7,442 nucleotides of DNA from Candidatus Nanohalarchaeota archaeon (GTDB lineage Archaea; EX4484-52; B79-G9): NCBI GenBank assembly GCA_003660865.1, contig QMVA01000067.1:1-7442 (forward strand). Direction: 5' to 3'. The notes below the pieces were generated by a model, which saw only the letters and a program-made list of their open reading frames with translations, searched no databases and was not told the DNA's origin. Both the position numbers and the translations under genes were made by a program. How positions within the stretch are numbered: the first letter of the stretch is position 1; each line of letters starts with the position of its first letter. This document shows, one piece after another, positions 1 to 4,892 of this stretch.

Positions 1-150
1 CATTGGACAAAACCCTAAATTTGAACCCATTTGGAGGATAAATAACCGTAACTGTCAAATTGTTCATGTATTTTTTGAGGAGTTTCACGTTTCTTACTTG
101 CGGTTTTTTGGCAAAATGAAGTTTAACTACAACGAAAGGAGGGATCATCC
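1..150. other. Left-edge region, no confident gene
   Basis: No recognisable gene. One codon register stays open on both strands: on the plus strand from the window edge to a TAA at 179-181, and on the minus strand from about 181 to the edge (possible ATG at 148 or 67). Neither translation resembles a family I know, and the plus-strand reading is rich in Trp, Cys, His and Met, as chance translations often are. Base composition is T-rich and lacks the strong A/C bias of the plus strand after position 493. It probably belongs to the mobile-element debris at 151-380, or to a gene cut by the window edge. Confidence 0.4.
139..143 (+). promoter_or_regulatory. Strong Shine-Dalgarno site
   Basis: A purine run AAAGGAGGG lies about 8 bases before the ATG at 151. 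This is the only strong ribosome binding site in the window. The other genes appear leaderless, so the site suggests the short frame that follows came with a mobile element or another replicon. Seen in sequence; the interpretation is inference. Confidence 0.45.
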
Positions 151-288
151 ATGCATGAGATTGCACTTGATGTGCAGGTAACTATCTGCACACCAGAAAA
201 TAAAAAAATGACGATTGGCAATATCGCCACCAGTATTAGGAAGTTGATACTCCCCACCCTAAAGGGCGGGGATTCTTACGTTGGGTAA
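151..288 (+). pseudogene. Short truncated ORF with SD site, possible transposase N-terminus
   Basis: A 45-codon frame begins MHEIALDVQVTICTPENKK, preceded by a very good Shine-Dalgarno site. After about residue 33 (Lys-Leu-Ile) it reads straight through the IS200/IS605-type hairpin at 251-272, and its last residues (LPTLKGGDSYVG) are simply that hairpin and its flank in translation. The simplest reading is that the first 32 or so codons are the genuine start of a gene cut by insertion at the TTGAT at 244-248. The MHxxxDxQ-type start faintly recalls ISH6-type transposases, but this comes from memory of a short match and is weak. It could also be a non-functional chance frame. Confidence 0.3.
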
Positions 289-382
289 ATTGGTTAGTTT
301 TAGCATGATGAGCCTCTTGATTTTCAATATATGATTTCGCTTTCTCTATAGTGATATGACCTACTGAAGCCATAAATTTTCA
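236..382 (-). pseudogene. Remnant of IS200/IS605 TnpA (Y1 transposase) C-terminus
   Basis: The minus strand encodes KFMASVGHITIEKAKSYIEN followed by a His/Lys/Gln-rich tail, ending at a TAA at 236-238. The pattern 'F-x-x-SVGH-(I/V)-(T/S)-x-E-x-(A/V)-K-x-YIE-x-Q' is characteristic of the last helix of single-strand Y1 (HUH) transposases of the IS200/IS605 family, which carries the catalytic tyrosine. An in-frame TGA at 380-382 and further stops upstream remove the rest, including the HUH motif. The final residues (NPRPLGWGVSTS) are translation through the element-end hairpin. The enzyme would normally cut and join single-stranded element ends; this copy cannot be active. It could instead be a coincidental short match, but the neighbouring hairpin makes that less likely. 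Confidence 0.45.
244..272. mobile_element. IS200/IS605-type element end: TTGAT target plus hairpin
   Basis: A hairpin spans 251-272: TCCCC pairs with GGGGA, then an A/C mismatch, then CCC pairs with GGG around a short A-rich loop. GC-rich imperfect hairpins of this form, followed by GATTCTTACG, mark ends of many archaeal and bacterial IS200/IS605 elements, where TnpA recognises them as single-stranded DNA. The pentamer TTGAT at 244-248 sits 2 bases outside the hairpin; TTGAT is the target of ISDra2-type elements, which insert just 3' of it. Together with the TnpA-like remnant reading toward it, this fits the left end of an element with divergent tnpA. No tnpB and no matching right end are visible, so it is a relic. 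Confidence 0.5.
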
Positions 383-466
383 ATCACCACTATGTTGACT
401 TTTTGTGTGCTTTATATGTCATTTTAGTGGCTAAGGCATACTTTTGTCAATATAATACCTCATTTT

Positions 467-482
467 GTGTGTTAAAGCACAC
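467..482. repeat. Small inverted repeat downstream of the DUF1616-like gene
   Basis: GTGTG (467-471) pairs with CACAC (478-482) around a 6-base loop, 10 bases beyond the stop codon of the minus-strand gene. A near copy of its left half, TTTTGTGTG, occurs at 401-409. It could help end the minus-strand transcript or be an eroded mobile-element end. The stem is only 5 base pairs and no T-run follows on the minus strand, so either role is uncertain. Confidence 0.2.
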
Positions 483-492
483 TTCTCTCCAA

Positions 493-2361
493 TCAACCCC
501 TAACAACAACCCTTTCACTTACGACCCGCCCTCCTCGAACATACTCCCCTGTATCATCATCGCGCAGCCCGAAAGTAAACAACGATTCACCTGCGCCATA
601 ATCCAACGGAACATCCACAGCAACAACAATAGCAGCAACCTCGCCATCATCCATCAAAGGCAAAGAAACATCAAATCCAATCACCCCCGAACTACTAACA
701 GATGTAATGACTGTACGTATAGAATAATTCCCACCAACACCCAGAGATTTAACAAAATACGTAAGATTCGCAGTCTTTCCGCGCTGAAGCGCATCAAGCG
801 CGTATCCAAGCACCACAAACTGCCCGTAATCAACCAGCACAGGATTCAAGACCTCCACAGCGCCAACCAGTAAAGTGTCATCAACAGTATTTAATGTACG
901 TACATCTTCCCCCGAATAATAATCCGAAAGGCGCTTCTTCCTCACAGTAATCTGTCCGAGATACGGCGCATCACCGCGCACATTCCTACTGCTCAAATCC
1001 ACCCTCTCACCAGTCACCGCATCATACAGCCCAAACCTTATCCGATAAATCCCCTCAGAAACACTATATGGCACAGACACATCATACTTCTCTGATATTA
1101 CATTCCCTGAAATCCATTCAGAAGTAGGACGCGCAAGCGCATGATCATCCTGAAAGACAATCCTTCCCCTTGAATCAATGAAATGCACAAACACCGTATA
1201 ATCCACATCCACACTCTCAAGCGACCTCCACCAGTATGTCATCCTAAAATCGTGCCCGGGAGAAACAACACCCACGTCCATATCATAGCCAAGAAATGCT
1301 ATCCTGTCATCAAAAACATAAAACCGCGAGCGACTTATACCTGCATTTCCTGTAGTGGCATTCCTCCCATTATAAAAGAACTGCACATCCATTGATCGGT
1401 TATACAGTTCATCAAAATACCAAGGAATATTTATCATCCCCACTTCATTCGAATCATCAGTACCCACAGGAGAATACCCCCTAAACAGCGATACATGCAT
1501 CTCATACCCCCCGGTTGCAACCTCCGCCGGCATCATAATCTCACCCGATACCAGAACAATCTCCCCCTTCAGAAGCGTCATCGAAGGAAACCCGAACTGG
1601 TTCTGGAACGCAGTATCATCATCACAAAAATCCGTAACAACAGTAACTCCATCCACAACCATATCCTCAGAAGACCTGAAATAATAATTCACATGCGCAC
1701 TCTCACCCCTCTTAAGCGGATGGCTGATATCATAGCCAATAAACACAAGACCATTCTCAAAATCAATCCTATGGGGTCGCGATATCTTAAGCCCCTGCAC
1801 CTCCTCAAAAGACCCCTCAGAAGAATCGTATTTAACATATTCGCCTTCATAGACCTCCTTACCCATCGAAAACACCAAAGGATAAAAAATATTTACAGCC
1901 AGCAGCAAAACAATAACTCCAGGCGCAAGAAACCTCAAAGTTCTCTTCGGATTCTCTGTACGCAGCATCAGCACATCCACAGCCTGCGCATAAACACCCA
2001 TTACAACACGCGAACTTCTGGCAGCAATAATTAATCCAAAACACACGCACAAAAAAGAAACCTGCAAAATAACACTTGCCCTCGTAACCGGTATCTTAAG
2101 ATAAATATTCGAAAACATGACCGTAAGAGCCACAAACGATATACTCAGACCCAGAGAAAACGCAATCCTCTCCATACTATCTATCTCACCTTCCTTGAAC
2201 AGGGCATAAGTAGAAACAAACCCCGGGATAAAAAGCACAAAAAGAAGGCCAAAAACCGCAGGAAAAAAAAGATACAGTCCTAGCCCGGCCAAAACCAATA
2301 CAATTACCCGAAAAGAAGATTCTCTGAGCACCATAGTAAAATTACAACTGCACAGTGACAT
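493..2361 (-). CDS. DUF1616-like membrane protein with three extracytoplasmic beta domains
   Basis: A 622-residue membrane protein of unknown function. Residues about 18-164 hold roughly five hydrophobic segments (near 18-37, 38-55, 67-88, 94-113, 143-164). The stretch FVLFIPGFVSTYALF followed by ERIAFSLGLS matches the 'LFxPGxxxxxALF...ERxxxSxGLS' signature I associate with archaeal DUF1616 proteins, some of which lie in surface-glycan gene clusters. Residues about 165-622 should be outside the cell and contain three related beta-rich units (near 195-300, 346-460, 505-610). Each starts with a (F/V)(I/L)GY motif (FIGYDIS, FLGYDMD, VLGYALD), followed by an aromatic-rich strand (YYFRS, YWWRS, YFVKS); the last two also share an FGLxDxxTGE motif. 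The second resembles a beta-sandwich found after GT39-type glycosyltransferases in Chloroflexi. The usual DUF1616 protein is shorter, so the extracytoplasmic part is an extension. The gene lies 34 bases after trmJ with its own putative promoter. ATG at 2361 is preferred because a TATA-like box lies about 27 bases upstream; ATG at 2334 (Met10) is a reasonable alternative. Confidence 0.75.
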   Translation of the reverse strand: MSLCSCNFTMVLRESSFRVIVLVLAGLGLYLFFPAVFGLLFVLFIPGFVSTYALFKEGEIDSMERIAFSLGLSISFVALTVMFSNIYLKIPVTRASVILQVSFLCVCFGLIIAARSSRVVMGVYAQAVDVLMLRTENPKRTLRFLAPGVIVLLLAVNIFYPLVFSMGKEVYEGEYVKYDSSEGSFEEVQGLKISRPHRIDFENGLVFIGYDISHPLKRGESAHVNYYFRSSEDMVVDGVTVVTDFCDDDTAFQNQFGFPSMTLLKGEIVLVSGEIMMPAEVATGGYEMHVSLFRGYSPVGTDDSNEVGMINIPWYFDELYNRSMDVQFFYNGRNATTGNAGISRSRFYVFDDRIAFLGYDMDVGVVSPGHDFRMTYWWRSLESVDVDYTVFVHFIDSRGRIVFQDDHALARPTSEWISGNVISEKYDVSVPYSVSEGIYRIRFGLYDAVTGERVDLSSRNVRGDAPYLGQITVRKKRLSDYYSGEDVRTLNTVDDTLLVGAVEVLNPVLVDYGQFVVLGYALDALQRGKTANLTYFVKSLGVGGNYSIRTVITSVSSSGVIGFDVSLPLMDDGEVAAIVVAVDVPLDYGAGESLFTFGLRDDDTGEYVRGGRVVSERVVVRG

Positions 2362-2385
2362 TTAAATTATTACTGCTTGGAAAAA

Positions 2386-2393
2386 CATATACT
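2386..2393 (-). promoter_or_regulatory. TATA-like box for the DUF1616-like gene
   Basis: The minus strand reads AGTATATG, preceded by a purine-rich GAAAG that could serve as a BRE. It is centred about 28 bases before the ATG at 2361, the spacing of a leaderless archaeal promoter. The box sits in the 34-base gap and touches the end of trmJ. A second A/T box, TAATTTAAA (2361-2369), lies about 29 bases before the alternative ATG at 2334, so the start cannot be fixed from spacing alone. Confidence 0.45.
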
Positions 2394-2395
2394 TT

Positions 2396-3067
2396 CTATC
2401 CCTTCCCCGCCGATAGCTTCGAAAACAAAGTAAGAACCGCCTTCGCCTCCTTCTCCGTCACATCAGACTTCGCAATAATCCGCCTGAAAGCAAGCTTCAC
2501 CGTATCCGGGTTCTTAAACGAATCAGCATCCACAAGACCGTTAAAACACTCAAGCAGTCTCTCACTAGTCCCCCGCAAAATACCATTGGGCGACACGCAA
2601 TACACCTCCTGCGCAAGCTCATAAAGCACAACACAGACCGCGTGCGACAGATTCATCGTAGGATACTCAAGTACCGCAGGAATAGTCGAAATGATATCAC
2701 ACATCAAAAGCTCATCATTAGAAAGCCCGTTGCTCTCCCTGCCGAACACAAGAGCAGCATTCCTGCCGGAAATAACCCCCGAAAGCTCCTTTAAAGCAAC
2801 CGGATGCCTCAAAAGCCCGGACCCGCAGCCCACCTTAGCACTAAACCCCACAACCACATCAAACTTCCCCAAGCAATCGACGGACCTCACCCTTTTAGAC
2901 TGCTCATAAACATCATACCCATGCATTGAATACGCCTTGACATCATCTGTAAGAGGCGCCTTCGGATTAACAAGAACAAGATCCTTAACCCCGAAATTCT
3001 TCATCACTCTTGCGACAAACCCTATATTGCCATCTGACTCAGGCTCCACAAGCACAACCGTAAACAT
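2396..3067 (-). CDS. trmJ: TrmJ-type tRNA 2'-O-methyltransferase (SPOUT)
   Basis: A 223-residue SPOUT-class (TrmJ/LasT, COG0565) methyltransferase that moves a methyl group from S-adenosylmethionine to a ribose 2'-OH; characterised TrmJ enzymes act at position 32 of tRNA. All three family motifs are present: EPESDGNIGFVARVMKNFG at residues 8-26 (Asn14 and Arg20 conserved), ALVFGRESNGLSNDEL at 105-120, and PTMNLSHAVCVVLYEL at 136-151. The last two form the trefoil knot that binds the cofactor. The C-terminal 60 residues are helical and probably match the dimer/tRNA-contact extension of the family. Length is normal for the shorter archaeal forms. It is a cytoplasmic homodimer by homology. The start at 3067 is supported by motif position and by a TATA-like box about 24 bases upstream. 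Codons end mostly in G or T. Nucleoside specificity (C32 as in Sulfolobus, or broader) cannot be read from sequence. Confidence 0.9.
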   Translation of the reverse strand: MFTVVLVEPESDGNIGFVARVMKNFGVKDLVLVNPKAPLTDDVKAYSMHGYDVYEQSKRVRSVDCLGKFDVVVGFSAKVGCGSGLLRHPVALKELSGVISGRNAALVFGRESNGLSNDELLMCDIISTIPAVLEYPTMNLSHAVCVVLYELAQEVYCVSPNGILRGTSERLLECFNGLVDADSFKNPDTVKLAFRRIIAKSDVTEKEAKAVLTLFSKLSAGKG

Positions 3068-3084
3068 ACAGCGACTTTAACACC

Positions 3085-3095
3085 TTTAATTTAAG
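3085..3095 (-). promoter_or_regulatory. TATA-like box for trmJ
   Basis: The minus strand reads CTTAAATTAAA, centred about 23 to 25 bases before the trmJ ATG at 3067, a leaderless spacing. It shares a 103-base intergenic region with the divergent promoter at 3142-3149. No operator-like palindrome is evident between the two. Confidence 0.45.
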
Positions 3096-3141
3096 TTACT
3101 TTCCTTATTTTCCAGCAAAATAACCCCGACCTTTCGATAAG

Positions 3142-3149
3142 TATATATA
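3142..3149 (+). promoter_or_regulatory. TATA box for the small membrane protein gene
   Basis: A perfect TATATATA, centred 25 to 26 bases before the ATG at 3171. No Shine-Dalgarno site lies between the box and the ATG (AAGTTCGGTTAACAAAAATT), so the transcript is probably leaderless. This is one of the clearest archaeal promoters in the window. Confidence 0.6.
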
Positions 3150-3170
3150 CAAGTTCGGTTAACAAAAATT

Positions 3171-3476
3171 ATGGCAATAAAAGACAATGAAGGATTAATA
3201 TTCCGTGAACTCAGAAAAAAGGTACTTAACGAAGAACCTGAACCAAAAAACAACAACGCACAACCAGACATAACAAAAAACGAAGTTATAAATCACATAA
3301 AAATCTCAATATTCTCGGGCCTTAAGCTTGGCATTGGAATAACACTTGGCAGCTTCATTGGAATGATAATCATCTCAACAATACTGCTCATCACAGGCCT
3401 GTCATTAGCTGCAATCGCCGGCTCTTACCTAAACGTTGATGTTTTAGCATACGCAAACATGACACATCTCATTTAG
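3171..3476 (+). CDS. Small membrane protein of unknown function
   Basis: A 101-residue protein that I do not recognise. Residues 1-45 are charged and hydrophilic, with a Pro/Asn/Glu-rich linker (EEPEPKNNNAQPD) after a short amphipathic stretch. Residues 51-84 are continuously hydrophobic and Gly/Ile-rich (GIGITLGSFIGMIIISTILL and onward), long enough for one long or two short membrane segments; a short tail ends in ANMTHLI. The charged N-terminus suggests a cytoplasmic N-terminal side. It is likely real: a strong TATATATA box sits at leaderless distance, the codons are A/C-ending like the other plus-strand genes, and it fills the space between two flanking genes. Its stop overlaps the stop of the convergent TPR-like gene by 8 bases. 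A membrane-anchor or regulatory role would be a guess. Confidence 0.7.
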   Translation: MAIKDNEGLIFRELRKKVLNEEPEPKNNNAQPDITKNEVINHIKISIFSGLKLGIGITLGSFIGMIIISTILLITGLSLAAIAGSYLNVDVLAYANMTHLI

Positions 3477-4173
3477 CAATATGTACTACTCTTTTCTCAG
3501 CCAGAATCTTATCATACAACTCAAACGGCGTCTTTTCAACCCTGAAATGAGGATATAACTCAAACAACCTGTCAAGAGACGCAATAGCATCTCTGCGATG
3601 CCCTGCAAGATCATGTGCATAAGCGGCATCAAAAAGCGATATCTGCTGATAACGTCTTATTATACTTATATCCTTTGCTTCAAAGCGATACTTAGTCTTT
3701 CGGGCAAGCAAAACCCCAGACACACTGATAGCCATTTTAAAGGACTCAATTGCAGTGCCAAGATGTTTCTCTCTTTTGGAGGCACTCTGTTCAGTCTCTG
3801 CTATTTGAAGCAATACCACACCCTTCGCAAGCATAAACTTCGGACCATCCACGCGATACGGATTTACGCTTTTAATCCCATCCTCAATATAATCAAGAGC
3901 CATCAAGTACTCCTTAGCCCTGCGGCAAATCTGCATTGCAAGAAAACATACATCTGCCCGGTTATAATTATCACCATCCACAGTATCAATAGACAGCGCA
4001 TTCTGAACATTTTCCAGAGCAAGATCAAGTTCATTAAGATTTACAAACCTCCTTGCCTCTCTATAGGACTTAAACGCCTTCTTGTTATTATCCTGCTCAT
4101 CACCCTCTGATTCTGCAAGAAAATCAGGAGCATCTTCATTTTCCGGTTTTGCCTTAATATTTTTGCCAATCAT
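3469..4173 (-). CDS. TPR-like helical repeat protein, unknown function
   Basis: A 234-residue soluble protein, almost entirely helical by composition. Residues 1-31 are an acidic, probably disordered tail (ESEGDEQDNN). From residue 32 on, helix pairs resemble tetratricopeptide repeats: about 33-62 (FVNLNELDLALENVQNALSI), 72-104 (RAKEYLMALDYIEDGIKSV), 113-150 and 180-208 (AYAHDLAGHRRDAIASLDRL). Small and aromatic residues fall roughly where the TPR consensus wants them, but the repeats diverge, so the TPR call is inference from pattern. Such proteins usually act as protein-binding scaffolds. No signal peptide or membrane segment is present, so it should be cytoplasmic. The ATG at 4173 has a TATA box about 28 bases upstream. 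Codons are G/T-ending. The gene shares a bidirectional promoter region with the HemK2-type gene, which may mean co-expression, and it converges on the small membrane protein gene. Confidence 0.75.
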   Translation of the reverse strand: MIGKNIKAKPENEDAPDFLAESEGDEQDNNKKAFKSYREARRFVNLNELDLALENVQNALSIDTVDGDNYNRADVCFLAMQICRRAKEYLMALDYIEDGIKSVNPYRVDGPKFMLAKGVVLLQIAETEQSASKREKHLGTAIESFKMAISVSGVLLARKTKYRFEAKDISIIRRYQQISLFDAAYAHDLAGHRRDAIASLDRLFELYPHFRVEKTPFELYDKILAEKRVVHIAK

Positions 4174-4196
4174 TGCTAAATTTATAACTGCCCTCG

Positions 4197-4206
4197 TATA
4201 TATAAT
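4197..4206 (-). promoter_or_regulatory. TATA box for the TPR-like gene
   Basis: The minus strand reads ATTATATATA, centred about 28 bases before the ATG at 4173. It lies in the 80-base gap shared with the divergent HemK2-type gene. No Shine-Dalgarno site precedes the ATG, so a leaderless transcript is likely. Confidence 0.55.
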
Positions 4207-4225
4207 TTACTGGCATCACATACAG

Positions 4226-4233
4226 TTAAAAAT
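4226..4233 (+). promoter_or_regulatory. TATA-like box for the HemK2-type gene
   Basis: TTAAAAAT centred about 24 bases before the ATG at 4254. It is weaker than the opposite-strand box at 4197-4206, but the spacing matches the other promoters here. No convincing ribosome binding site lies between box and ATG. Confidence 0.4.
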
Positions 4234-4253
4234 CTTTCAGGCAAAAAACCATC

Positions 4254-4892
4254 ATGCGAATAGAACACAAAGGCACAAAAATATCAACCTGCAAACACGT
4301 ATACGAGCCATCAGAAGACACATTCCTGCTCATGGACTCACTTAGATATCTCAACATAAGACCTACAGACAACATACTTGAGATTGGCACAGGCACAGGC
4401 ATAATTGCCCTCCACGCAGCAAAACACGCAAAGCAAGTCACGGCAACAGACATAAATTCATACGCACTAAACTGCGCAAAAAAAAACGCAGAACTAAACA
4501 ACATCAATAACATAGAAATCATCAAAAGCAACCTGTTCGCAAACATCAGCAAAAGATACAACATAATCATATTCAACCCCCCCTACCTGCCCCAGGAAAA
4601 AAGCGAAACATCAGATGACATAATAGACTGCGCTTGGAACGGCGGAAAAGACGGGCGCGAAACAACGGGCAAATTCCTAAATCTGGCTCCACTTTACCTC
4701 AAAGAAACAGGACAGATACTCATACTCGACTCAAGCAAGTCAAAATATAAGAAAACACTTGATACACTCAGAAAAAAAGGATTCACAGTAAAGATAGTAA
4801 AGCGCATGAACCTGTTCTTTGAAGAGTTGGTAGTCATCAAGGCAAAGAAATGCAACTATATAAACTATAAAAAACAAAAAAGACACTTATGA
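4254..4892 (+). CDS. hemK2: HemK2/Mtq2-family protein glutamine N5-methyltransferase
   Basis: A 212-residue class I methyltransferase. Homologues in archaea and eukaryotes (Mtq2/HemK2, with partner Trm112) methylate the glutamine of the GGQ motif in the translation release factor aRF1/eRF1. Visible motifs: VYEPSEDTFLLMDSL at residues 16-30, typical of this subfamily; cofactor motif ILEIGTGTGI at 41-50; acidic ribose-binding Asp66 in ATDIN; catalytic NPPYLP at 108-113; and the subfamily block AWNGGKDGRETTGKF at 127-141. There is no N-terminal substrate-binding domain as in bacterial PrmC, and the length is normal for the archaeal short form. The fold is complete by about residue 198 (FEELVVIKA). 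A basic tail NYINYKKQKRHL follows, whose codons also contain the TATA box for the next gene. Its last 4 bases (ATGA) overlap the start of the surface-protein gene. No Trm112 gene is visible in this window. Confidence 0.9.
   Translation: MRIEHKGTKISTCKHVYEPSEDTFLLMDSLRYLNIRPTDNILEIGTGTGIIALHAAKHAKQVTATDINSYALNCAKKNAELNNINNIEIIKSNLFANISKRYNIIIFNPPYLPQEKSETSDDIIDCAWNGGKDGRETTGKFLNLAPLYLKETGQILILDSSKSKYKKTLDTLRKKGFTVKIVKRMNLFFEELVVIKAKKCNYINYKKQKRHL
4857..4864 (+). promoter_or_regulatory. TATA box inside hemK2 for the surface-protein gene
   Basis: A perfect TATATAAA lies in the last codons of the HemK2-type gene, centred about 28 bases before the ATG at 4889. With no Shine-Dalgarno site upstream of that ATG, this suggests the surface protein can be made from its own leaderless transcript as well as by read-through from hemK2. 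Confidence 0.5.

Noticed and set aside
1..490. Possible CRISPR array, tRNA or other structured RNA in the gene-poor left end
   Set aside because: No regularly spaced repeats and no cloverleaf or conserved tRNA arm sequences seen; the only clear structure is the IS200/IS605-type hairpin.
403..873. 156-codon plus-strand frame overlapping the end of the DUF1616-like gene
   Set aside because: It lies antisense to a well-supported membrane protein gene, its translation is Asn/Ser/His/Arg-rich without domain pattern, and no promoter or ribosome site supports it.
1495..2034. 179-codon plus-strand frame
   Set aside because: Antisense shadow of the membrane-domain part of the minus-strand gene; the basic, His/Asn/Arg-rich translation is an artefact of the strand skew.
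3598..4110. 170-codon plus-strand frame
   Set aside because: Antisense to the TPR-like gene; no recognisable motif, and its frame opens only because of low stop density opposite that gene.
4226..4576. 116-codon minus-strand hydrophobic frame
   Set aside because: Antisense to the cofactor-binding part of the HemK2-type gene, whose motifs are unmistakable; the hydrophobic look comes from complementing A/C-rich codons.
2396..4892. A single functional system made of trmJ, the TPR-like gene and hemK2
   Set aside because: The genes lie on opposite strands with separate promoters, and the two methyltransferases are common house-keeping translation enzymes; proximity alone is not evidence of a joint system.
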